Below, piece after piece: positions 1 through 7,874 of a DNA stretch of 20,075 nt (position 1 is the stretch's first letter; every line of letters starts with the position of its first letter). The DNA is taken from assembly GCA_031362155.1 (NCBI GenBank), contig JANLRZ010000006.1:1-20075 (forward strand). The letters run 5' to 3'. The position numbers and the translations under genes are program-made. The notes beneath the pieces were generated by a model. The model made no database searches and was not told where the DNA came from. It was given only the letters and a program-made list of their open reading frames with translations. The stretch comes from JAENVU01 sp031362155. GTDB taxonomy: Bacteria > Actinomycetota > Acidimicrobiia > IMCC26256 > JAENVU01.

Positions 1-827
1 ACCTGCGGCGAGGCTTTGAGGTCTTCGACCGACTCGGCAATCACCATCGGCGTCGAGTGCTGCCCGCCGGTCTGGATGCTGGCGTAGGTCTGAGCTTCGT
101 CGAGCACGTACGGACCGATTTCGGCCCAGGTGCGATCAGGATCCTCGGTCACGTGAATGAACGTCGGGCCGGATGGTCGCATCACGTAGCCGCCCTCGAA
201 GCCGACCTTCTTCGCCTCGTCCTCGTACCACTCGGTGAGCTGCGGGTCGCTGTTCATGGGCATCATCGGCAACCGCAAGCGCGCCGCTCGCCGAGCCGCG
301 GCCTCGACGCCACCACCGACGAGGATCGGCGGGTGCGGATCGGTGAATCCGCGCGGCGTCACTTGAACGGTGCGGCCCGCATATTCGAATGGCTCACCGG
401 TGAAGGCTTGCAGCATCACTCGAAGATGTGACTCCAGGATCGCGCCGCGGCGTTTGATGTCGACGCCGGCCATCGCAAACTCCTCCGGCCGGTATCCGGC
501 TCCGGCGACGGTCCACACCCGACCACGACTGAGGTGATCGAGCACGACCAACTGCTCGGCGATGCGGATCGGGTCGTGCAACGGCACGAGGAGCGCCGAC
601 AAGAGGACCGGGATCCGCTTGGTGGCACCGACGATCGCCGCGGCTGCGGTGATCGGGGTCGACAGCCAACCGTCGTGAAACCCGTGGTGTTCGGAGACGA
701 CCGCGAAATCGAACCCGTGCTCGTCGGCCCACCGAAACTGGTCCATGGCCGCGGCGTAGATCTCGGAATGTGTCGACGACCCGTCTCGCGGCGCCCGGAA
801 GTCGTGGCGCATCGTGAGGAAAGCCAT
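1..827 (-). CDS. LLM class flavin-dependent oxidoreductase (3' end outside window)
   Basis: A luciferase-like monooxygenase-fold enzyme; actinobacterial members usually use reduced F420 to oxidise or reduce alcohols, aldehydes or ring substrates in the cytoplasm. The 275 visible codons show SEHHG at residues 45-49, the LDHLSRGRVWTVAGAGYRPEEF region of the barrel (shown here only as a family landmark), and the PPILVGGG segment typical of the fold. The C-terminus lies beyond position 1. The ATG at 827 is preceded by a good Shine-Dalgarno (GGAG, 8 nt upstream) and lies 14 nt after the stop of the next luciferase-like gene, so the two are probably cotranscribed with the aldehyde dehydrogenase at 3301-1826. 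Substrate and strict F420 use cannot be read from the sequence. Confidence 0.9.
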   Translation of the reverse strand, partial: MAFLTMRHDFRAPRDGSSTHSEIYAAAMDQFRWADEHGFDFAVVSEHHGFHDGWLSTPITAAAAIVGATKRIPVLLSALLVPLHDPIRIAEQLVVLDHLSRGRVWTVAGAGYRPEEFAMAGVDIKRRGAILESHLRVMLQAFTGEPFEYAGRTVQVTPRGFTDPHPPILVGGGVEAAARRAARLRLPMMPMNSDPQLTEWYEDEAKKVGFEGGYVMRPSGPTFIHVTEDPDRTWAEIGPYVLDEAQTYASIQTGGQHSTPMVIAESVEDLKASPQ

Positions 828-841
828 GGGAATCGCTCCGT

Positions 842-1777
842 TCAGCGGGAAAGGTGGGGGCCGACCTCGGCGCCGAAACGCGCCATCTGGTCACAGAGCT
901 CGTCGATAGAACGGGCGGCAAATCTCACTTGCAGGTGCGACACGCCCATCGCGCCGTATTCGTTGAGCGCCTCCGCGATCGCGTCGCCGCTCCCGGCACG
1001 CGTGTACTTCGGGACATCCCAGGTCGGTTCACCGACGTGGACCATCTCGGTGATGACGCCGATATCGAAGGTCGAGCCCGGGCGCAGTTGCTCGGCGTGT
1101 TCGTGAATGAACGCGATCGACTCCGGCATCAACTTCTTCGGTGTGCCCTGGGGGATCCAGCCGTCGCCGCGTGCCGCGACCCGGCGGAGCGCGGGTTTCG
1201 ACGAGCCACCGATCCAGATCGGAGGACGCGGCTGCTGCACTGGTCGCGGCGACAATCCGACGTTGCCGACGTACTCCTCGAGCCAGGACGCGAGGATGCC
1301 GTCGACCGCCTCGTCGGTGAGACGCCCGCGCTCGGCGAAGGACACGCCCAGTGCGTCGAACTCACCCTCGACGTGACCCGCCCCGACCCCGAGGATCACC
1401 CGCCCGTTCGAGAGTCGGTCGAGGGTCGCAAATGCCTTCGCGGTTTCGAGGGGATGGCGGTACGCCGGCACCAAAACGTTGGTCATCAACCGCACCCGGC
1501 GCGTCTGGCCCGCGACCCAGGCCAGGGTCGCGACCGGGTGGTACCAGGTGGTCGACATCGCGTCGGCCTTCTCGCGTGGGATCGCGATGTGGTCACAGAC
1601 CGCCACGTAGAAGAACCCGGCTTCGTCGGCAGCGCGGGCGGCGGCGAGGATGGCCTCGGGACCAGCGCCGTCACGTTCCCACGGACTCGAGGTCAGCTGC
1701 GACAGTGCCTGCACGGGCAGCTGCATGCCGTAGACCAGCGCCGCATCGGGCACGACCGACACCGTTGCGTGACTCAT
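842..1777 (-). CDS. LLM class F420-dependent oxidoreductase
   Basis: A second luciferase-like oxidoreductase (311 residues), closest in style to the F420-binding families related to Rv2161c. Landmarks are DHIAIPREK near residue 65, LDRLSNGRVILGVGAGHVEGEFDALG near 125-150 (partial family landmark) and PPIWIGGSS near 190. The family binds a deazaflavin or flavin at the C-terminal end of the TIM barrel. ATG 1777 is preferred; a GTG at 1783 in the same frame is closer to the GGGAGG ribosome site and would add two residues. The gene lies 48 nt after the aldehyde dehydrogenase stop and 14 nt before the next luciferase-like gene, fitting a three-gene unit in which an aldehyde is made or consumed together with an F420-type redox step. 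That link is inferred from position. Confidence 0.93.
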   Translation of the reverse strand: MSHATVSVVPDAALVYGMQLPVQALSQLTSSPWERDGAGPEAILAAARAADEAGFFYVAVCDHIAIPREKADAMSTTWYHPVATLAWVAGQTRRVRLMTNVLVPAYRHPLETAKAFATLDRLSNGRVILGVGAGHVEGEFDALGVSFAERGRLTDEAVDGILASWLEEYVGNVGLSPRPVQQPRPPIWIGGSSKPALRRVAARGDGWIPQGTPKKLMPESIAFIHEHAEQLRPGSTFDIGVITEMVHVGEPTWDVPKYTRAGSGDAIAEALNEYGAMGVSHLQVRFAARSIDELCDQMARFGAEVGPHLSR

Positions 1778-1825
1778 GGACACTGCGCCTCCCGTTGAGG
1801 GTTCATAGAGAATGCACGACTCGCA

Positions 1826-3301
1826 TCAGGAGGGCCAGACCACCGACTGCAAGTCCGTGTAGGCGTGCAGGCCGAACGAACCGCCATCGCGCCCGACCCC
1901 GGACTGCTTCGTCCCACCGAACGGTGTCTCCTGGTTGCGTTGCACGGTGTTGATACCGATGTTGCCGGCCCGCATCCGCCGGCTGACCGCCATCGCCCGA
2001 CCACTGTCACCACTGAAGACGTAGTCGTAGAGACCGAACTCGGTGCCGTTGGCCAGCGCAATGCCCTCGTCATCGTCGTCGAAAGGAATCGCGACGATGA
2101 CCGGCCCGAAGATCTCCTCCTGGACCACCCGCATGTCGTTCCGGCACCCTGCGATCAGGGTTGGTTCGACGTACCAACCCTTCTCCATGTGTCCGGGCCG
2201 ACCGCCACCGGCAACCACCTCGCCGCCTTCCGCGGTCCCCGACGCGATGTACTCCTCGATCCGACCGCGATGAGATTCGGTGATGACAGGACCGATGACG
2301 GTGTCACGTTCCATCGGGTCGCCGACCTTCAGCATCCCCGCCATCGCCGAGAGCCCGGCCACCACGTGGTCATAGATCGACCGGTGAATGATGGCGCGGG
2401 TCGGCGCGGTGCAGATCTGGCCGGAGTGGAACGTCCACACCGAGCCGATCATGCCCACCGCGTTCTTCACGTCGGCGTCGTCGAGCACGAGCGCGGCGCC
2501 CTTGCCGCCGAGTTCGAGCAACTGACGTTTCATTCCCCGTCCGGCCACCTCACCGATGCGCGCCCCGACGCCGCTCGAGCCGGTGAAGCTCACCATGTCG
2601 ACGTTGGGCGACGCGACGAGCGCCTCGCCACTCTCGGGCGTGGATCCGGTCACGATGTTGACGACACCCGGCGGAAAGCCGACCTCCTCGAGCAGCGCCA
2701 CCAGTTTGACGATCGCCAACGGATCCTGGCCGGCCGGGCGCACGACCACGGTGTTGCCGGTCGCGAGTGCCGGTGCGATCTTGCCCACCATGTTCACGAT
2801 CGGAAAGTTGTACGACGTGATACACGCCACGACGCCGACCGGTTGCCGTCGAGCAATGGCGCCGATCAAGCCACCCGGGGCCAACGGCGTGGCCGCGACT
2901 TCACCCGGCGGGAGCGGGATCACCATCGGCTCGAATGCGCCCCGGGCGTAGCGCTGGAACCGGACCGCGGCTTGGGGAACTTGCATCGACTTGCCGACCG
3001 TGGCCGTGCACCCGGTCTCGGCAATCACCAACGGGATGAACTCGTCTCGGCGCGCCAACAGTGCCTTGCCGGCGGCATCGAGCAGGTTGGCGCGCTCCTC
3101 CCGCGTGGTCCGCGACCACGAGTCGAACGCTTCCTTCGCCGCGTGGGCCGCCGCCTCCGCCTGGGCCGCCGACGCCTCGGGTGCTTGCCCGACCACCTCC
3201 TCGGTCGCCGGGTTGACGATTGGGTACGTGCCGTGGTCGCCGGCTACCCACTCCCCACCGATCAGCAGTCGAAAATCCTCGTTGGCGTGTGCAGTCGTCA
3301 T
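1826..3301 (-). CDS. NAD(P)-dependent aldehyde dehydrogenase
   Basis: Oxidises an aldehyde to the carboxylic acid with NAD(P)+ in the cytoplasm. The 491-residue protein has the full family layout: Asn165 in SYNFP, the cofactor loop FTGSSGVGARIGE, Glu263 in LELGGKG and the nucleophile Cys297 in SGQICTAP, followed by EEIFGPV and the C-terminal PFGGTKQSG. One departure is VVRPAGQDP, where the usual cofactor-contacting Lys of the KPAE motif is Arg. ATG 3301 is chosen over a GTG at 3313 because a -10 box (TAGTGT, 3315-3310) ends 8 nt before it, predicting a leaderless mRNA. The gene leads the minus-strand unit with two luciferase-like genes and shares its promoter region, which holds a KstR-like operator, with the divergent gene at 3348. 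Its aldehyde substrate is unknown. Confidence 0.96.
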   Translation of the reverse strand: MTTAHANEDFRLLIGGEWVAGDHGTYPIVNPATEEVVGQAPEASAAQAEAAAHAAKEAFDSWSRTTREERANLLDAAGKALLARRDEFIPLVIAETGCTATVGKSMQVPQAAVRFQRYARGAFEPMVIPLPPGEVAATPLAPGGLIGAIARRQPVGVVACITSYNFPIVNMVGKIAPALATGNTVVVRPAGQDPLAIVKLVALLEEVGFPPGVVNIVTGSTPESGEALVASPNVDMVSFTGSSGVGARIGEVAGRGMKRQLLELGGKGAALVLDDADVKNAVGMIGSVWTFHSGQICTAPTRAIIHRSIYDHVVAGLSAMAGMLKVGDPMERDTVIGPVITESHRGRIEEYIASGTAEGGEVVAGGGRPGHMEKGWYVEPTLIAGCRNDMRVVQEEIFGPVIVAIPFDDDDEGIALANGTEFGLYDYVFSGDSGRAMAVSRRMRAGNIGINTVQRNQETPFGGTKQSGVGRDGGSFGLHAYTDLQSVVWPS

Positions 3302-3309
3302 CACTGGCA

Positions 3310-3315
3310 ACACTA
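3310..3315 (-). promoter_or_regulatory. -10 box of the aldehyde dehydrogenase gene
   Basis: TAGTGT on the minus strand fits the actinobacterial -10 consensus TANNNT and ends 8 nt before ATG 3301, so transcription would begin at or next to the start codon. No convincing -35 was seen. Confidence 0.55.
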
Positions 3316-3327
3316 GAACCTGTTCTC
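3314..3327. promoter_or_regulatory. KstR-like operator in divergent promoter
   Basis: TAGAACCTGTTCTC contains the perfect palindrome AGAAC-CT-GTTCT (3315-3326). The mycobacterial KstR operator consensus, TNNAACNNGTTNNA, is matched at 7 of its 8 defined positions, with only the last A replaced by C. The site abuts the -10 box of the aldehyde dehydrogenase gene and lies just upstream of the -10 of the divergent luciferase-like gene, so a bound repressor could shut both. The regulator itself is not in the window. Confidence 0.55.
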
Positions 3328-3334
3328 ACCAACC

Positions 3335-3340
3335 TATGGT
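3335..3340 (+). promoter_or_regulatory. -10 box of luciferase-like gene (leaderless)
   Basis: TATGGT fits TANNNT and ends 7 nt before ATG 3348. An in-frame ATG at 3336 falls inside this box, so 3348 is the likelier start. Confidence 0.5.
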
Positions 3341-3347
3341 TGCCGCT

Positions 3348-4223
3348 ATGGATTTGGGACGGGTTGGTATCTGGACGCACTTCGAGACGCAGCCGATGGC
3401 ACGGGCACAGGAACTCGCCGCGGAAATCGAGGACCTCGGCTACGGGGCCCTGTGGATCCCCGAGACCGCCGGGAGGGATGCCCTCGTCAGCGCCGCGCTG
3501 CTGTTGAGCGCCACCTCGACCCTGACCCTCGCGACCGGTATCGCGGGGATCTACGGACGTGATCCGGTCGCCATGGCCGGAGGCCAGAAAACCATCACCG
3601 AGGCGTTCCCCGATCGCTTCCTCCTCGGTCTCGGCGTCAGCCATGCCCCCGCAGTCGAAGGCCTCCGCAACAAGACCTACGGCCCGCCGCTCACGGCCAT
3701 GCGCGAGTACCTCGACGGCATGGACGCCGCGCCCTACTTCGCGGTCGAGCCGGCGACGCCACCCACCCGGGTGCTCGCCGCGCTCGGGCCGAAGATGCTG
3801 GAGCTCGCGAGAGACCGAGCCGCCGGTGCGCACCCGTATTTCGTGCCGGTCGAGCACACCGCAATCGCGCGGTCCACGCTCGGCCCCGACGCCTTCCTCG
3901 CTCCGGAACAGATGGTCGTGCTCGAGACCGATGTGGAGAAGGCCCGTGCGATCGCCCGCCGCTCGATGGCGATGTATCTCAACCTTCCGAACTACGTGAA
4001 CAACCTCATCCGGTTGGGCTGGTCAGAATCCGATGTCGTCGATGGCGGGACCGACGCACTGGTCGACGCGATCGTCGTCTGGGGCGACGAGGCCGCGATC
4101 AAGGCCCGCGTGGACGCTCACTTCGCCGCGGGCGCCGACCACGTCTGTATCCAAGTCCTCGACGAGGACTTCTTTACGCCGCCACTGGCCGCGTGGCGCC
4201 ACCTCGCACCGGCGTTGCTGTAG
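3348..4223 (+). CDS. LLM class F420-dependent oxidoreductase (TIGR03620-type)
   Basis: A luciferase-like oxidoreductase of 291 residues whose N-terminus MDLGRVGIWT, the GLGVSHAP segment near residue 102 and AGAHPYFVPVEHT near 160 resemble the mycobacterial TIGR03620 family of probable F420-dependent enzymes. It is shorter than the other two luciferase-like proteins here and belongs to a different branch. Reading can begin at ATG 3336 or 3348; 3348 is chosen because TATGGT ends 7 nt before it and no ribosome site precedes either. It is transcribed away from the aldehyde dehydrogenase operon from a shared promoter carrying a KstR-like palindrome, suggesting common control and a common pathway. 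Its last base touches the end of the converging amidohydrolase gene with no gap. Substrate unknown. Confidence 0.92.
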   Translation: MDLGRVGIWTHFETQPMARAQELAAEIEDLGYGALWIPETAGRDALVSAALLLSATSTLTLATGIAGIYGRDPVAMAGGQKTITEAFPDRFLLGLGVSHAPAVEGLRNKTYGPPLTAMREYLDGMDAAPYFAVEPATPPTRVLAALGPKMLELARDRAAGAHPYFVPVEHTAIARSTLGPDAFLAPEQMVVLETDVEKARAIARRSMAMYLNLPNYVNNLIRLGWSESDVVDGGTDALVDAIVVWGDEAAIKARVDAHFAAGADHVCIQVLDEDFFTPPLAAWRHLAPALL

Positions 4224-5444
4224 TTACTGGTCCAGGTCCAGCCGGAGCATGCGGATCGCATTGGACCGAACAATCTGGACGATGGTGTCGTCGTCGAGAT
4301 CCTTCATGATGTCCATGGCGACCTTGCGCGAGTGCGGCCACGTCGAGTCCGAGTGCGGGTAGTCGGTTTCGAAGGTCACCGTCTCCACGCCGATCTCGTC
4401 GAGCGACTTCAGGCCGTGCGGATCGTCGAAGAAGCAGCCGAAGACGTGCTCGCGGTAGGCCTGGCTCGGCGGCACCCTGACCTTGTCGGCCACTCCTCCC
4501 CATCCGCGATTCTCCGCCCACACCTTGTCGGCGCGGTCGAGCACGTAGGGGATCCAGCCGATCTGACCTTCGGAGTAGGCCAGCTGCAGGTCGGGGAAGC
4601 GTTCCAGGACCCCCGACATGAGGAAGTCGGTGAGCGACATCGCCGCGTTCATCGAGGTGAGCGTCGAACTCACGGCGGGCGGCGCATCGGCCGAGGTCGA
4701 CGGCATCTTGGAACTCGAGCCGATGTGCATCGACACGACGGTCTCGGTCTCGGCGCACGCCTGGAAGAACGGATCCCAGTAGCCGTCGGGATCGTGGATC
4801 GACGGCAGGCCGAGGAACGGCGGGATCTCGGAGAAGGCCACGGCGTGCGCGCCCCGCGCCGCGTTCCGGCGGATTTCGGCGGCCGCGAGGTTCGCGTCCC
4901 ACAGTTGAATGATCGGCAGCGGGACGAGACGACCTCCCGATCCGGCGCACCACTCGTCGAACTGCCAATCGTTGTAGGCCTTCACACACAGGTCGGAGAG
5001 CACCTTGTCCTCGCGCTCGAGGAAGGTCTGACCGCAAAAGCGCGGGAACGTCGGGAAGGACAGCGACACGTCGACCCAGTTCAGATCCATGTCGTCGAGG
5101 CGCGCCTTCGGGTCCCAACACCCCGGCCGCATGTCGTCCATCGTGATCGGGCTGATCGTCACTTCTTCTCGGGGGACACCGGCGGCAGCCATCACCCGGG
5201 TCATCGGGTACCGAAGGTCCTCGTAGAACCACCAGTCGCACCAGGTGCCGTCCTCACCCTCGTTCGCTTCGCGGTAGCTGTAGACGCCGCCGACGAAACT
5301 CATCTCCGCGATCTTGCGGCGTTCCATTCGCGGCCCGATCGCCTTGTACTGCTCGGGAAGGCGGTCCTGCCACACGTTGGCCGGTTCGATCACGTGGTCG
5401 TCGACCGAGATGATCTTCGGAAACTCTTCCGGGGTGAAGTCCAT
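4224..5444 (-). CDS. Amidohydrolase family 2 (PF04909-type) metal-dependent hydrolase
   Basis: A TIM-barrel metal hydrolase of 406 residues, of the group that includes aminocarboxymuconate decarboxylase-like enzymes and many actinobacterial catabolic hydrolases. Visible landmarks are SVDDHVIEP at residues 13-21 (DDH in place of the classical HxH metal pair), MHIGSSS near 238 and ETDYPHSDSTWP near 358, whose Asp is the expected metal ligand. These enzymes cleave C-C or C-N bonds or decarboxylate ring-fission products; which reaction applies is not visible. ATG 5444 lies 7 nt after a TAGCCT -10 box, predicting a leaderless mRNA, and a 15-bp inverted repeat sits just upstream. The stop codon directly abuts the stop of the plus-strand luciferase-like gene. 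Confidence 0.93.
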   Translation of the reverse strand: MDFTPEEFPKIISVDDHVIEPANVWQDRLPEQYKAIGPRMERRKIAEMSFVGGVYSYREANEGEDGTWCDWWFYEDLRYPMTRVMAAAGVPREEVTISPITMDDMRPGCWDPKARLDDMDLNWVDVSLSFPTFPRFCGQTFLEREDKVLSDLCVKAYNDWQFDEWCAGSGGRLVPLPIIQLWDANLAAAEIRRNAARGAHAVAFSEIPPFLGLPSIHDPDGYWDPFFQACAETETVVSMHIGSSSKMPSTSADAPPAVSSTLTSMNAAMSLTDFLMSGVLERFPDLQLAYSEGQIGWIPYVLDRADKVWAENRGWGGVADKVRVPPSQAYREHVFGCFFDDPHGLKSLDEIGVETVTFETDYPHSDSTWPHSRKVAMDIMKDLDDDTIVQIVRSNAIRMLRLDLDQ

Positions 5445-5451
5445 ACCCCGC

Positions 5452-5457
5452 AGGCTA
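5452..5457 (-). promoter_or_regulatory. -10 box of amidohydrolase gene (leaderless)
   Basis: TAGCCT on the minus strand ends 7 nt before ATG 5444, the spacing expected when transcription starts at the start codon. Confidence 0.55.
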
Positions 5458-5460
5458 CAT

Positions 5461-5475
5461 CTGACGACCCGTCAG
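5461..5475. promoter_or_regulatory. Inverted repeat, candidate operator
   Basis: CTGACG-acc-CGTCAG has perfect 6-bp arms and lies 3 bp upstream of the amidohydrolase -10 box, between it and where a -35 would be, a usual place for a repressor site. No regulator can be assigned. The rest of 5445-5548 shows only an 11-bp GC palindrome (5480-5490). Confidence 0.35.
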
Positions 5476-5548
5476 GTCCGGGCCTGGCCCACAGGTCGCG
5501 GGAACTCGGCATTGGCCTGGCTCCACCTCGGGTTGCGACGTCGGCTGA

Positions 5549-6172
5549 TCAGCCGGCCCACGCGTCGAGTACGGCCGCCGTCGTCGTGAGCGTCGCCACC
5601 AGGGCGAGCGTGTTGGCGATCACCGCGGCTGCGTAGTCGGCCGGGACGCCGGCCACCGCGTCGGTCGGCATCACGAACTGATAGCCGTGGTTCACCGCAT
5701 CGAACGCGAAGTTCGTCATCCCGATGTTCACCGAGACTCCGACCCCGACGATCGTCGTCACCCCGAGGTTGCGAAGCATCGAATCCAACTGCGTGCCCGT
5801 CATCGGACCGAGACCGTGATGACGGGCGAGCACCACGTCTCGCGGATCGTTGCCGATCTCCGCCGGCACCTGCACGGCCTCCGAACCCGGCGACAGCCGC
5901 AGCGGAGCCTTCTGGACACCCGCGAACAATCGGGCGTTCCGATTCGCGCCCACCAGATCGTCACGGGTCTCCGCCGTGCAGTGGAACACCGGAACCCCCG
6001 CGTCGCGGGCCTGGGCGGCCAACGCGGCGCAATGTTCGACGAGTCGGACCTCAGCGGCGGCCGCCGCGAGCGCCGGCAGCACCGAGGGCGTGCCGACCAC
6101 TCCGTTCTGCACCTCCTGGAGCACCAACGCGGTGTGGGTCGGTGCGAGGAGTTCGGTGAGGTCCAGGGCCAT
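5549..6172 (-). CDS. Isochorismatase-fold protein lacking the catalytic triad
   Basis: The 207-residue protein has the Rossmann-like isochorismatase/cysteine hydrolase fold: an N-terminal strand ALVLQEVQNG, GVPVFHCTAE near residue 60, a TGTQLDSMLRNLGV helix near 127 and a GVGVSVNIGMTNFAFDA segment near 143-159, then a C-terminal helix. Family enzymes use an Asp-Lys-Cys triad. Here the Asp position is Glu20, the Lys position is His (118 or 119), and the nucleophile Cys position is Asn149, so ordinary cysteine-hydrolase chemistry is not expected. ATG 6172 begins 2 nt after the stop of the acyl-CoA ligase, indicating translational coupling. It may be a ligand-binding or regulatory relative, or use other chemistry; automated naming as a hydrolase would be unsafe. 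Confidence 0.9.
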   Translation of the reverse strand: MALDLTELLAPTHTALVLQEVQNGVVGTPSVLPALAAAAAEVRLVEHCAALAAQARDAGVPVFHCTAETRDDLVGANRNARLFAGVQKAPLRLSPGSEAVQVPAEIGNDPRDVVLARHHGLGPMTGTQLDSMLRNLGVTTIVGVGVSVNIGMTNFAFDAVNHGYQFVMPTDAVAGVPADYAAAVIANTLALVATLTTTAAVLDAWAG

Positions 6173-6174
6173 CG

Positions 6175-7866
6175 TCAGTCCTCCGCGAACTGCAAATCGG
6201 CGTCGTTCATCAACACGGCCTTCACCACTTTGCCCGTCGCATTCCTGGGCAACGGCTCCGTCCGGATCTCCCAGATCGAGGGAACCTTGAAGTACGCCAG
6301 CGTCTCGGCACAGAACGCGGCGAGCGCGTCCGGATCCAGATCGACCCCCGCCGCAGGCACAACGACGGCCTTCACCTCATGACCCAGAGATTCATGATCG
6401 ACGGGGATCACCGCCACCTCCGCGACACCGGGATGCGCCTCGAGTCGGTTCTCGATCTCGATCGGGTACACGTTCTCGCCACCCCGCAAGATCAGATCAC
6501 GCTTGCGAGTCGCGAGGTAGAGGCGTCCGCTCGCCATATGACCGATGTCGCCGGTCCGCAGCCAGCCGCCGGGAAGGATCGTCGCCTCGGTCTCCTCGGG
6601 ACGCCGCCAGTAGCCCGGCATGACCATCGGCCCGCGCAGGAAGATCTCACCGTCCTCGCCGTCGGGCAACACCGTGCCGTTGTCGGCGCGGATCTCGAGA
6701 TCGACGGTCGGCAACGGCCGACCGGCGGCGTCGGGGTAGGCGACCAACTCCTCACCTGCATTGATCGTGGCCAAGGCAGCACACTCGGTCTGGCCGTAGC
6801 CGACGCCCATCACGCCACGCAGATTCGGAATCGCGGTGCGCGCCTTTTCCAAGAGCGCCGGAGAGAAGGCCGAGCCACCCCCACCGCCGTTGCGTAGGCC
6901 CGACAGGTCGTACTCCCCCAGACGCGGGTGGCTGATCACGCGGTGGAGCATCGTGACGGTATAGGACCACCCGGTGACACCCTCGCGCTCGATCAGATCC
7001 ATCACGAGTTCCTCGTCGAAGCGACCCATGGTCCAGACCGACCGGATGCCACTGATCATGAACGCGACCGCACCCATGTGCAGACCGCTCACGTGGAACA
7101 AGGGATAGGTCACAAGCTGGCAGACCGGCGGCGCGTCAGATGGTCCCGGCTTCAACATCGCCATCCGCGCACCGTGAAAGAACGACATGCCGATGGCCGC
7201 GATCACATTGCGGTGTGTGTTGAGCGCACCCTTGGGCCGACCGGTCGTTCCGCTCGTGTAGAGGATGAGCGCCGGGTCGTCCTCGGCGATGGGTTGACTC
7301 GGCAGTTCGGCAGCGGGATGGGCGTGCCACATGCGATCGAAGTTGTCCTCGATCACGATCGTGGGGACTCCCGGGTCCTCACCACCGAGCCGGTCCAGGC
7401 GCTTCCGATCCGCCACCAACACCTTGGGATCACAATCCGCGATCCCGTACCGGATTTCATCACCCACCCACCAACCATTGAGCCCGACCGCGATCGCACC
7501 CAGGCTGACGGCCGCCCAGAAGGTGACGATCCACTCCGGGCAGTTCGCGGCCAGGATCGCGACGCGATCTCCCGCCTCCACGCCGTACTCCTCGCGCAGT
7601 ACCTGCGCGACCGATGCCACCGCTCGCAGGTGTTCTGCGTGAGTCACCACTCGCCGCTGGTCGCGATCGGCGAAGATCACGTACTCCCGATCCCCGAAGT
7701 TGCTCGACGCCTCCAAGGCGGCCCGAAGGGACGGGAGCCGACCGGAGAAGACCGTCATCACCTCGCCGCCGACGTCCTCGGTCCCGGTTTCGAAGAACCC
7801 TCCGGGCGCGATCAACTGGGCTTCGAGTTCGGCCATTCCGGCCGGGATTCCATCGACGATGTCCAT
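6175..7866 (-). CDS. AMP-dependent acyl-CoA synthetase/ligase
   Basis: Activates a carboxylic acid with ATP to an acyl-adenylate and then to the CoA thioester. The 563-residue protein is full length and carries the adenylate-forming motifs in order: P-loop YTSGTTGRPKG at residues 203-213, GYGQTE near 365, GWLRTGDIG near 445, the KRDLILRGGENVYP hinge region near 465 and PRNATGK with catalytic Lys546. ATG 7866 is chosen because similarity begins there, and a TAGCCT -10 box ends 8 nt upstream, giving a leaderless mRNA; the open frame extends much further upstream only by chance. It heads a two-gene unit with the isochorismatase-fold protein. Chain length or ring specificity cannot be deduced. 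Confidence 0.95.
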   Translation of the reverse strand: MDIVDGIPAGMAELEAQLIAPGGFFETGTEDVGGEVMTVFSGRLPSLRAALEASSNFGDREYVIFADRDQRRVVTHAEHLRAVASVAQVLREEYGVEAGDRVAILAANCPEWIVTFWAAVSLGAIAVGLNGWWVGDEIRYGIADCDPKVLVADRKRLDRLGGEDPGVPTIVIEDNFDRMWHAHPAAELPSQPIAEDDPALILYTSGTTGRPKGALNTHRNVIAAIGMSFFHGARMAMLKPGPSDAPPVCQLVTYPLFHVSGLHMGAVAFMISGIRSVWTMGRFDEELVMDLIEREGVTGWSYTVTMLHRVISHPRLGEYDLSGLRNGGGGGSAFSPALLEKARTAIPNLRGVMGVGYGQTECAALATINAGEELVAYPDAAGRPLPTVDLEIRADNGTVLPDGEDGEIFLRGPMVMPGYWRRPEETEATILPGGWLRTGDIGHMASGRLYLATRKRDLILRGGENVYPIEIENRLEAHPGVAEVAVIPVDHESLGHEVKAVVVPAAGVDLDPDALAAFCAETLAYFKVPSIWEIRTEPLPRNATGKVVKAVLMNDADLQFAED

Positions 7867-7874
7867 GGTCGCGG

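Noticed and set aside
2991..3347. Upstream extension of the plus-strand luciferase-like frame from 2991
   Set aside because: It runs antisense through the aldehyde dehydrogenase coding region, and similarity begins only at MDLGRVG (3348).
5480..5490. GGGCC-T-GGCCC palindrome
   Set aside because: Short GC-only symmetry is expected often in such GC-rich DNA, and it is not placed at a promoter element or followed by Ts.
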